A stretch of 17,432 nt of DNA from JADJQU01 sp035490315 (GTDB taxonomy: Bacteria; Planctomycetota; UBA1135; GCA-002686595), in contig DATHET010000100.1 in NCBI GenBank assembly GCA_035490315.1, positions 1 through 17,432 of the forward strand, written 5' to 3'. Made by a program: the position numbers and the translations under genes. Positions 6,522 through 12,836 of this stretch are shown here, piece after piece; positions within the stretch are counted from its first letter, which is position 1, and every line of letters starts with the position of its first letter. The notes below the pieces were generated by a model. That model saw only the letters and a program-made list of their open reading frames with translations. It made no database searches and had not been told where the DNA came from.

Positions 6522-6902
6522 ATGAGCACCGACGATGGCGTCACCCTGCGCGCACTGAGTTCGGGGCTGCTGCGCGATCTGCGCATGCGGCTTCCCAACC
6601 CCGTGCTCGCTCTGGGTTCAGCGCGCCTGTTCCACGCTCAGGTTCACGGGGAGGGCTTCGAGCTCTTCCTGGCAGGGGAAACCAAGCCCATCCGAGGCTT
6701 CTTCACGAGCTGCACGGTCGCCGCCCGCAATCCCCAGGAAGCAGGCGAGCGCGCCCTCGCCCTCATCGAGCGTCGCTGGCAACGGGATGGCCATCGTGAG
6801 CAGGCCGGCGCGGCGAGCCTCGAGGTGACCAAGATCCAGGCGCTTTCCGGCCGCTGGCGCTCGCGCACCGGAGGCGGTTACACGTTTTACATGGGTGCGT
6901 AG
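6522..6902 (+). CDS. Conserved-looking small protein of unknown function
   Basis: The 126-residue product has no signal peptide or membrane segment. Its core is LFHAQVHGEGFEL, then ETKPIRGFFTSCTVAARNPQEAGERAL, a basic Arg-rich helix, and a C-terminal GGGYTFYMGA. This resembles, from memory, small uncharacterised bacterial proteins with a strand-rich start, a GFFTT-like motif followed by an Ala-rich helix, and a GGGFTFY ending; no function is known to me. ATG 6522 is preceded by GAGGAG. The gene is alone between two related hairpins (6412-6505 and 6910-6959), each beginning within a few bases of the preceding stop codon, which suggests an independently mobile or inserted gene. No toxin, antitoxin or nuclease motif is evident. 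Confidence 0.65.
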   Translation: MSTDDGVTLRALSSGLLRDLRMRLPNPVLALGSARLFHAQVHGEGFELFLAGETKPIRGFFTSCTVAARNPQEAGERALALIERRWQRDGHREQAGAASLEVTKIQALSGRWRSRTGGGYTFYMGA

Positions 6903-6909
6903 CCACTAC

Positions 6910-6959
6910 GGAGCCAGGTGAATTCGTCCATCACGAAGATGGACGATTCACCTGGCTCC
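6910..6959. repeat. Second hairpin of the same family (22-bp stem, one bulge)
   Basis: Left arm 6910-6932 pairs with right arm 6938-6959 over 22 bp with one extra T in the left arm; the loop is ACGAA (6933-6937). It begins 7 nt after the stop of the 6522 gene. It shares TACGGAG(T/C)CAGGTGA at its outer edge, and GTCCATCACGA (6926-6936), with the 45-bp hairpin. The two therefore look like related copies of different length. It may act as a terminator or as a REP-like intergenic repeat. Confidence 0.88.
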
Positions 6960-6998
6960 CTACTGAGATCGACCGTTGCATCTGCCGATAACGGCTCG

Positions 6999-7217
6999 AT
7001 GGACTTCTCCGCGAACTGGATCATGTCCTCGATGCTCGTGAGCACGATCGGCGGCGGCTTCTTCATCTACGGCAAGAAGCAATCGCGCCTGCCGCAGCTC
7101 CTGTGCGGCATCGCTCTGATCGTCGAGTCGATGTTCGTCTCCAGCGTGCTCTGGATGTTCGTGATCGCCGTCGCGGCCATCGTCGGCCTCGCGGCCGTCG
7201 TGCGCGCGGGCATGTGA
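6999..7217 (+). CDS. Small hydrophobic membrane protein, function unknown
   Basis: The 72-residue product is almost entirely membrane-embedded: a first segment at about 8-25 (IMSSMLVSTIGGGFFIYG), a charged turn GKKQSR, then hydrophobic sequence from about 32 to 69 that can form two further segments. The pattern STIG.GFFIYGKKQ..LPQLLCGIALIVE resembles small inner-membrane proteins common in proteobacteria, sometimes labelled 'amino acid transport protein' without evidence. The frame is open from 6918, but that start lies inside the hairpin; ATG 6999 starts at MDFSANW just before the first membrane segment. No Shine-Dalgarno site is seen. No partner gene suggests a function. Confidence 0.65.
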   Translation: MDFSANWIMSSMLVSTIGGGFFIYGKKQSRLPQLLCGIALIVESMFVSSVLWMFVIAVAAIVGLAAVVRAGM

Positions 7218-7293
7218 TCCGCGTTGCATCCGCGCTCCCGGTAAAACACCGTCATCCTGAACCGGGGCCATACACGCTCCCTGGGTAATCAAC

Positions 7294-7315
7294 GGTGGTG
7301 GAATACCGGGTACCG
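7294..7315 (+). repeat. 22-bp intergenic repeat, copy 1
   Basis: The 22 bp from GGTGGTGGAATACC through GGGTACCG are identical to 10092-10113, in the same orientation. Similarity continues weakly for about 9 nt on the left (GTAATCAAC versus GTAGTAAAT). The core includes the palindrome GGTACC. It lies 10 nt beyond the 3' end of the reverse-strand hydrolase gene. The two copies bracket the hydrolase-peptidase operon as direct repeats 2.8 kb apart. Confidence 0.85.
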
Positions 7316-7325
7316 TCCGCGCGCT

Positions 7326-8213
7326 TCACTCGATGCCCGTCGCATCGATGAATTCGCCGAGCGCGCGTGCCAAGTCGGTCGGATCGCGGACCCACAGTTC
7401 CTCGTGGCGCGCGGCTTCGACACGGTGCAGGTGCTTGTGGGCGGCGGCGCATGCCTCGAGCATCGCGGAGGCGGCCGATCCGCCGACTGCGGCATCGTCG
7501 GCGCCGACTGCGAGGAACGTGGGCGTGTGGATTCGCTTCAGGCATTCCACGGGCCGCAGTTGACTCGGCGAAGCTCCGATGCGCAGCTCCGCGAACAGGC
7601 GCACGGGGAACAGCGAGAAGGCTGGCCAAGGAACGAAAGAGAGGCGATGCTCGAGCGCGCTATTGACGTCGTCGTAGCAGGCGTCCAGCACCAGCAACTC
7701 GACCGCGCTCCCGCCATCGACCGCGTACACGGCCGCGGCGGCGCCGAGCGACTGTCCGTGGATCGCGATCGTGCGCACTCCACGCTCGCGCAGGAGTTTT
7801 ACCCACGCCGCGACGTCGAGGCGCTCGTTCCAGCCGAAAGAAATCGGCCGTGGATCGCTCTCCCCGGTGCCGCGCAGATCGGGCAGCAGCACGGACCAGC
7901 CGCGGGCGAGCCAGAATCCCGCGCGGGGGAGCGACGCCCGCCGATCTCCGTGGATGCCCGAGAGCAGGATCGCGCATCGATCGCTGCGCGCGTCCACGAA
8001 CCAGGCGACGCTGCGAACTTCATCCGCGGCGTGGGCCTCGAGCGCGACGGCAGTCCGACCGTCGATGCGCTGGCGTGCAGGAACTGGACGCGGCGACGGG
8101 CGCGTGGCGACGAAGGCGGTCCACGCTCCAAGCCCGAACCAGGCCGCGAGCGCGAGCGCGATGCCGAGCGCGGCCCAGCGCAGGCGTCTGGCCATCGGGC
8201 TCGACGCGTCCAT
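7326..8213 (-). CDS. Membrane-anchored alpha/beta hydrolase
   Basis: The 295-residue product has one N-terminal membrane segment (about 11-33), then an extracytoplasmic alpha/beta hydrolase domain. The oxyanion region is LLSGIHGDR (83-91); PDLRGTGES (111-119) follows. The nucleophile elbow is HGQSLGAAA with S155, the acid is probably D239 or D240 in VGADD, and the histidine is H270 in ARHEELW. This arrangement matches serine esterases/peptidases of the S9/S33-like group; the substrate cannot be predicted. Its ATG (8213-8211) follows the stop of the upstream M28 peptidase gene by one base, so the two are cotranscribed and probably translationally coupled. This suggests a joint role in processing peptides or esters outside the cytoplasm. 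Confidence 0.82.
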   Translation of the reverse strand: MDASSPMARRLRWAALGIALALAAWFGLGAWTAFVATRPSPRPVPARQRIDGRTAVALEAHAADEVRSVAWFVDARSDRCAILLSGIHGDRRASLPRAGFWLARGWSVLLPDLRGTGESDPRPISFGWNERLDVAAWVKLLRERGVRTIAIHGQSLGAAAAVYAVDGGSAVELLVLDACYDDVNSALEHRLSFVPWPAFSLFPVRLFAELRIGASPSQLRPVECLKRIHTPTFLAVGADDAAVGGSAASAMLEACAAAHKHLHRVEAARHEELWVRDPTDLARALGEFIDATGIE

Positions 8214-8214
8214 G

Positions 8215-9918
8215 TCAGGGAAGCAGCGCGCCCTGGCGCCAGACGAGCACTCGCGCGACGACTACGGATGCGATCAAGGCAAGCGCGCCCATGCTGACCA
8301 GCAATCTGCCAGCCCAGGGTGCGTCGCGCCGCATGCGCTCGAATGCTGGCGAGAACAATCCAACCAGCGGAATGATCCCGGCGCTCGTGAGCAGGATTGC
8401 CACGAGCGGCCGGATCTGCATGAGTTGCAGCAGCATGTGGAGGATCGGCAACCCGATCAGGAACGACACCGCGAAGCCGATCGCGAGCGCCCAGCCCGCG
8501 ACCCGTGGAGTGTTCTCGCGCAAGGTCGCCAGCAATCCGATGCTGGCCAGGACGAGCGGCCATGTAAAGGCGTAGCTCGCTCCGGAGAGCCAACGCAGCG
8601 CCGCGAAGGACGCGACGCTCCACAGCAGCGCGATCGCGCAGGCGCGCACCTGGACTGGGCTGGAGTCCGTTCTGTGTCGAAGGAGTTCGAATCCGGCCGC
8701 GAGACCGATGATTCCGAGGAACAGCAGGGTGCCGCTGGTCGTGTTGCCCGCGGTGCGCTCCAGCGGCGGTGCCAAGAACCCCACGCCGGCGTCGACGATC
8801 CACCAGAGGAGCGCAATCAGCGCCGCCCCCAGGACGAGCTCGGCCGAATGTCGAATGGCGTGGCGGAGCAGCTGCACCGGATGGGCACGTGCGCGCCAGC
8901 ACGCAAGCAAGACCAGTGCGCAGGCCAGGGCGCAGAGCAGCGGATCCCACGCTCTCGGGTAATGCACCACTCCCCATCCGAGCAGGTCGAGGAACGTGAG
9001 ATCCGGCGCGCGAAGCGCCTGAAGGTCGGCCTGGGAAAGCTGCTCGGTCAGCGCGAGCGCGCACTCGCCCATGTGCTGGAGGCTTCGAGGGTCGAGATTC
9101 TCCGGCGTGTCGTGCGGCGCGTGGTAGGCAGGAGTGCCAGAGGAAATCGCGAAGTTGAAGCCCGGGATCCCACGCTCGAGGAACAGAGTGAGGTCCGTGT
9201 CGTTCGGCATGCGCCGATACACCGCGTCGCCGAGGGAGGTGCCGGCGGGAGCATCGACTGCACTCGCAAAGGCGCGGACGCAGGCGCCATTTTCCGCTCC
9301 CAGCTGGAACAGCAAGGCCGGCCCGCCGTTCCCGATCGCTTCGAGGTTGATGGCGCAGGCGATCGGCGGCATCTGCTTGTCTGCAAGGAAAAGCCGCGCG
9401 CCGCAGAGTCCCTGTTCTTCTCCGTCGGTCAAGAGCAGGATCACCTCGTTCTTCGGTTGCCAGTTTCGCGCGCGCAGCGCACGAAAAGTCTCCAACCAGG
9501 ATGCCACTCCGATCGAATCGTCCCCGGCGCCCGGACCGCTGACTACCGAGTCGTAGTGCGCAAGGCACACGAGGGTGCCCGTGGGGGCGCTTCCTGGGAT
9601 GCGCACGATCAGGTTCTCGAGCCAGAGCCCGTCGACGTTCCCACGCCGGGTCGCCGCCGCGAATCCGAGCGAGCGCAGTCGCTCGAGCAGAAAGCTGCGC
9701 ACTCGCGCCTGGTCTTTCGATCCTGTCGGATGCGGCGCGCGCGCGATTTCCGCCACGACCGCCTGCGCGCGCTCCGCGGAGAACTTCTCGGGCGCTGCCG
9801 TGGCCGCGAGCGGCGCGGGCATGTTGCGCCCGGCGATCGAGGCGACGAGGCAACCCAGGAGCGTCACGAAGAGCATCCGCCCGATCGCGCGGCCTGCGTG
9901 GGTTTCGAGCGAGCTCAT
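8215..9918 (-). CDS. M28 family zinc metallopeptidase with C-terminal membrane domain (ERMP1-like)
   Basis: The 567-residue protein has an N-terminal membrane segment (about 14-30), an M28 peptidase domain (about 45-300) and a C-terminal part with roughly seven or eight membrane segments (about 328-560). Zinc-site residues are all visible: H121 in AHYDSV, D133 in GAGDDS, E167/E168 in TDGEEQGL (general base and ligand), E193 in NLEAIG and H266 in AYHAPHDTPEN. DTDLTLFLERGIPGFNFA (241-258) also matches the family. The layout recalls eukaryotic ERMP1/Fxna and bacterial membrane M28 peptidases, which act as aminopeptidases, though this protein is shorter than ERMP1. It is first in a two-gene reverse-strand operon with the hydrolase. 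ATG 9918 has no Shine-Dalgarno site; the true start may be M15, closer to the membrane segment. Confidence 0.88.
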   Translation of the reverse strand: MSSLETHAGRAIGRMLFVTLLGCLVASIAGRNMPAPLAATAAPEKFSAERAQAVVAEIARAPHPTGSKDQARVRSFLLERLRSLGFAAATRRGNVDGLWLENLIVRIPGSAPTGTLVCLAHYDSVVSGPGAGDDSIGVASWLETFRALRARNWQPKNEVILLLTDGEEQGLCGARLFLADKQMPPIACAINLEAIGNGGPALLFQLGAENGACVRAFASAVDAPAGTSLGDAVYRRMPNDTDLTLFLERGIPGFNFAISSGTPAYHAPHDTPENLDPRSLQHMGECALALTEQLSQADLQALRAPDLTFLDLLGWGVVHYPRAWDPLLCALACALVLLACWRARAHPVQLLRHAIRHSAELVLGAALIALLWWIVDAGVGFLAPPLERTAGNTTSGTLLFLGIIGLAAGFELLRHRTDSSPVQVRACAIALLWSVASFAALRWLSGASYAFTWPLVLASIGLLATLRENTPRVAGWALAIGFAVSFLIGLPILHMLLQLMQIRPLVAILLTSAGIIPLVGLFSPAFERMRRDAPWAGRLLVSMGALALIASVVVARVLVWRQGALLP

Positions 9919-10091
9919 CGGCGGCTGTGCAGCCTACCCGCCGCAACGGAATTCGCCTTCCGCTGAGGAAAGCCAGCTGCTTCATGCTTCGCGGCCGCGC
10001 GCTTTCAACAAGGAGAATTGGCACGGACTCGCCGCTTGACGCAAGCGTCGACGAAGACGGCGGACACTGCGAGGCGAGGCTTGTAGTAAAT

Positions 10092-10113
10092 GGTGGTGGA
10101 ATACCGGGTACCG
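10092..10113 (+). repeat. 22-bp intergenic repeat, copy 2
   Basis: Identical over 22 bp and in the same orientation as 7294-7315. It lies 174 nt upstream of the M28 start codon on the other side of the reverse-strand operon. Flanks differ to the right after TACCG and are only partly similar to the left, so the conserved unit is about 22-31 bp. Confidence 0.85.
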
Positions 10114-10195
10114 ATTGCGGCCGCGTAGTTTGCAAGGCAATTCCGAGCATTGCGGCAGGATGGCCTGAGCGATCCGCGCGAGCGACTGCTCACAG

Positions 10196-10223
10196 TCTGC
10201 GCCTCATCTGCGCCCATCTGCGC
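10196..10223 (+). repeat. Three TCTGCGC direct repeats
   Basis: TCTGCGC occurs at 10196-10202, 10207-10213 and 10217-10223, spaced 11 and 10 bp apart, about one helical turn. It lies about 110 nt upstream of the VCBS gene start. It could be a repeated activator site or simple tandem duplication. Confidence 0.4.
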
Positions 10224-10331
10224 ATGTTGGCCCTCACGGCGCATCACTAGCTTGTGGACTGTCGGCACCGGATCGGCGAACGGCTTGCGCCTGCCGCGTC
10301 CAACGCTCAACCCCGAACACCTTCGATCCCC

Positions 10332-11825
10332 ATGATCAAAAACATCCTCGTCACCTCGGCACTCTGCGCACTGGCAGCACAGGCCTCGGCTCAGATCAGT
10401 TTCAACACGCCTGCCAACTACCCCGCGGGATTCACTCCGGACGCGACGGCGGCCGGAGACTTCAACAACGACGGCGATCTGGACCTCGCCACGGCCAACG
10501 ACGGCCCCGACAAGGTCACGATCTTCAGCAACAACGGAAGCGGCGTCTTCTCGCTGGCAGCGACCGTGCTGACCGGCTCCAACACTTCGCCGCACACGCC
10601 GGTGGCCGGCGACCTCGACGGCGATGGTGACATCGACATCGCGGTCTCGCTGAAGAACATGAATCAGGTCCGCATCCTGGTCAACAACGGCGGCGCGTTC
10701 ACTCTCGGTCCGGTCCTCAATGTCGGCGCGGAACCGCGCACGATGGCGATCGCGGACATCGACAACGACGGCGACCTCGACCTCGCGGTCGCCAATCGCA
10801 GCGGGGATACGGTTTCCGTGCTGCGCAACGCCGGCTCGCTGGCCTTCACCGTGCAGAGCTACGCTGCCGGTCAAGAGCCGCGCTCGATCGCCCTGGGCGA
10901 CCTCAACGGCGACAACCTGCCCGACCTGGCCATCGCAGCCCACGATTCGGAGAACGTGATCGTGCTGCGGAACATCGGCGGGGGAGCCTTTGCTCCCTTC
11001 GCGAACCTCAACCTCGGCGAGAAGCCCGAAGGAGTCGCGATCGCGCACTTCAACGGCGATGCGCTGAATGACATCGCGACGACGTTCAGCAACAACGGCG
11101 TCGAATTCGTCGGCGTGCTGCTGAACCAGGGCGGCGGTGCGTTCAGCGGCCCGGCCAGCTTCCAGACCGGCGGCCTCGACTCGGGGTTCATCGCCGCGGC
11201 GGACATGGATCTCGACGGCGACATGGACGTGGCGACGGCCAACAACAGCTCCGGCAACGTCTCGGTGATGGCCGGGAATGGTCTGGGAGGCCTCGGCGCG
11301 GCGCAACTGATCGCTACCGGCAGCCGAGCGAACCACGTCATGGCCGCGGACCTCGACGGCAACGGATCGCCGGACCTGGTCGCGACCAATGAGATCGCGA
11401 ACAACATCTCGGTGCTGCTCAATCAAGCCGCGGCGAGCGTGTGCAACGTGGCGGTGTTCTGCCAGGCCAAGCTGACGTCGCTCGGAACATTCCCGAGCAT
11501 TGGCTCGGCCGGAACACCGAGCGTGTCCGCGCAGAATTTCGCGATCACCCTCGCCAACGCAGTCCCGAACAAGCCGGTGCTCGGCCTGTTCAGCCTCGTG
11601 GGCGCCAACAACACGCCCTTCCAAGGCGGCACCCTGTGCGTCGCTCCGCCGGTGAGTCGCCTGAGCGGCCAGATGATCTCGCCCAAGGGCACCGCGAGCC
11701 GCGCCATCCCCGTCGATGTGTCGATGGTCGGCACGACGCGCTGGTACCAGTTCTGGTTCCGCGACAACCCGTCGAAATTCGGCATCGGGCTCTCCGACGG
11801 TCTGGCCGTAAGTTTCTGCCAGTGA
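10332..11825 (+). CDS. Secreted FG-GAP/VCBS seven-repeat protein with planctomycete-type C-terminal domain
   Basis: The 497-residue product has a signal peptide (MIKNILVTSALCALAAQASA, cleavage before Q21). It then has seven repeats of about 45-50 residues, each with a calcium-loop-like core such as DFNNDGDLDLA, DLDGDGDIDIA, DIDNDGDLDLA, DLNGDNLPDLA, HFNGDALNDIA, DMDLDGDMDVA and DLDGNGSPDLV, each followed by a VxVLxNxG strand. Seven repeats suit a closed seven-bladed beta-propeller of the integrin-alpha/FG-GAP type. Residues 369-497 form a separate domain with four cysteines (C371, C377, C436, C496), probably disulfide-bonded. It resembles C-terminal domains of large secreted planctomycete proteins and may serve surface attachment or sorting. 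Function is likely binding or adhesion; no catalytic motif is seen. ATG 10332 is chosen because the signal peptide starts there. A hairpin terminator follows. Confidence 0.85.
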   Translation: MIKNILVTSALCALAAQASAQISFNTPANYPAGFTPDATAAGDFNNDGDLDLATANDGPDKVTIFSNNGSGVFSLAATVLTGSNTSPHTPVAGDLDGDGDIDIAVSLKNMNQVRILVNNGGAFTLGPVLNVGAEPRTMAIADIDNDGDLDLAVANRSGDTVSVLRNAGSLAFTVQSYAAGQEPRSIALGDLNGDNLPDLAIAAHDSENVIVLRNIGGGAFAPFANLNLGEKPEGVAIAHFNGDALNDIATTFSNNGVEFVGVLLNQGGGAFSGPASFQTGGLDSGFIAAADMDLDGDMDVATANNSSGNVSVMAGNGLGGLGAAQLIATGSRANHVMAADLDGNGSPDLVATNEIANNISVLLNQAAASVCNVAVFCQAKLTSLGTFPSIGSAGTPSVSAQNFAITLANAVPNKPVLGLFSLVGANNTPFQGGTLCVAPPVSRLSGQMISPKGTASRAIPVDVSMVGTTRWYQFWFRDNPSKFGIGLSDGLAVSFCQ

Positions 11826-11852
11826 TCTCCTGACTCAGAGCCGGAGGGCAAT

Positions 11853-11888
11853 GCGTGCGGTGCGGGGCTCAGACCTCGCACCGCACGC
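11853..11888 (+). terminator. Hairpin downstream of the VCBS gene
   Basis: GCGTGCGGTGCG (11853-11864) pairs perfectly with CGCACCGCACGC (11877-11888). The stem extends inward by three more pairs including one G-U, leaving a 6-nt loop (CTCAGA). It starts 27 nt after the VCBS stop and is followed by the modestly T-rich TCGATTTGTG, so it is a probable but weak intrinsic terminator. Confidence 0.65.
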
Positions 11889-11976
11889 TCGATTTGTGTC
11901 GTGCCGTGTGCGTTCGCGTTTACGGAGGGGACGGATAGCATCTGCCCAGCATCGCAGTCCTCACCCCGGACAGAAA

Positions 11977-12660
11977 ATGAAGACACACCCGATCCACTCG
12001 ACTCTGTCGCGCCGCTCGTTCTTCGCGGCGACCCTGGTCACCAGCTCCGCGCTAGGTTGCAAGAGCACGGGACACGATGAAGCAGGCGAAGAGGAGGAAG
12101 TTTCCGCGACCGAGGATTTGATGCGCGAGCACGGAGTTCTCGAGCGCATGCTGCTCGTGTACGAAGAGATCGCGCGGCGCGCGACGCGCGGAGAAAGCTT
12201 CGATCCCGCGCTCGTGATCCAGACGGCGCAGACGATCCGTCGCTTCATCGAGGACTACCACGAGAAGCTCGAGGAGCAGCACGTCTTCCCGCGCGTCGAG
12301 AAGATCGCCGGGCTGAGCGCCACCGTGGCGATACTCCGCGTGCAGCATGCAGCCGGGCGCGGCGTCACCGACGAGATCGAAAAGCTGGCGCGCGCCGGGG
12401 GCCAGGATCATGGGCGTCTGATCGATCGCATCCAGGCCTTCAGCCGCATGTACCGGCCTCATGCAGCGCGCGAGGACACGCTCGTGTTTCCCGCCTTGCG
12501 CAAGGCCCTCGGGAAGGCCGAGATCCTGGAGCTCGGCGAGGCCTTCGAGGAGGAGGAGCACCGCCGCTTCGGGGAGGGCGGCTTCGAGGCCATCGTCGCC
12601 GAGGTGACCGGTCTCGAAACCAGCCTGGGCCTCGCGGACCTGGCGCTCTTCAATCCGTGA
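11977..12660 (+). CDS. Hemerythrin-like (HHE) domain protein with Tat/lipoprotein signal
   Basis: The 227-residue product begins with a twin-arginine signal (SRRSFFAATL at 11-20) ending in the lipobox-like ALGC (C28), so it should be folded in the cytosol, exported by Tat and possibly lipid-anchored. An acidic linker (EAGEEEE) leads to a four-helix HHE domain. Candidate iron ligands are H52 (MREHGVLE), H95 and E99 (DYHEKLEEQHVFP), H124 (RVQHAAGRG), and H162 and E166 (PHAAREDTLVFP). These fit a di-iron O2- or NO-binding or redox-sensing site. ATG 11977 is chosen over an upstream extension to 11851, which crosses the terminator hairpin and lacks a signal. It follows the VCBS terminator and is probably monocistronic. 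The exported location is unusual, since most HHE proteins are cytosolic. Confidence 0.85.
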   Translation: MKTHPIHSTLSRRSFFAATLVTSSALGCKSTGHDEAGEEEEVSATEDLMREHGVLERMLLVYEEIARRATRGESFDPALVIQTAQTIRRFIEDYHEKLEEQHVFPRVEKIAGLSATVAILRVQHAAGRGVTDEIEKLARAGGQDHGRLIDRIQAFSRMYRPHAAREDTLVFPALRKALGKAEILELGEAFEEEEHRRFGEGGFEAIVAEVTGLETSLGLADLALFNP

Positions 12661-12699
12661 TTCCTCCCGGCCGCGGCGCGGAAATCAGGCCGAATCCTG

Positions 12700-12708
12700 T
12701 GCTAGATT
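12700..12708 (+). promoter_or_regulatory. Possible extended -10 promoter for the phosphodiesterase pair
   Basis: TGCTAGATT fits the extended -10 pattern TGnTAnnnT. No -35 hexamer is recognisable 17 nt upstream. A start near 12715 would give a leader of about 120 nt. This is the best candidate in the 176-nt gap after the hemerythrin gene. Confidence 0.3.
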
Positions 12709-12798
12709 GCCCGCTTGCGGTCCTCCCGCGAGCCCGTGGAGCACAGATCCCAGGCGGGCAGGCTTCCTGACTCCAGCCAGGGCAAGATCGGGCCCGAT
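12709..12798 (+). promoter_or_regulatory. Structured leader with a 12-bp palindrome
   Basis: GCCCGC (12709-12714) can pair with GCGGGC (12754-12759), enclosing a smaller GCGG/CCGC hairpin. Further down, ATCGGGCCCGAT (12787-12798) is a perfect 12-bp palindrome 38 nt before the start codon. It could be an operator or part of a regulatory RNA fold. It shows no similarity to the dyads at 3251-3273. Confidence 0.3.
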
Positions 12799-12836
12799 AG
12801 TCAGCGCTCAGGCCCCCAGAGCGCACCCCCTCCTTT

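Larger units (their letters stand above)
9919..10331. other. 413-nt divergent intergenic region
   Basis: This stretch separates the reverse-strand M28 gene from the forward VCBS gene. It contains the second 22-bp repeat (10092-10113) and a triple TCTGCGC direct repeat (10196-10223), listed separately. Reading frames through it look like composition artefacts. No convincing sigma-70 promoter, tRNA or riboswitch was found, although promoters for both genes must presumably lie here. Confidence 0.6.

Noticed and set aside
6407..6960. CRISPR-like or insertion-sequence interpretation of the two hairpins
   Set aside because: There are no regularly spaced repeats and spacers, no transposase gene and no target-site duplication; only two hairpins of differing length.
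7799..10150. Long frames on both strands over the M28 operon (reverse 783 residues; forward 731 residues from 7771)
   Set aside because: High GC suppresses stop codons. These frames are Arg/Ala/Gln-rich and contain no recognisable domain, whereas the 8215-9918 frame has the complete M28 site.
10005..11624. Reverse frame of 539 residues over the VCBS gene
   Set aside because: The repeated Val/Asp/Arg pattern is the antisense image of the FG-GAP repeats.
12709..12836. Cobalamin riboswitch on the reverse strand (GGAGTCAGGAAGCCTGCC resembles its last segment)
   Set aside because: The conserved GCCACTG core and the other boxes are missing, and there is no reverse-strand gene downstream.
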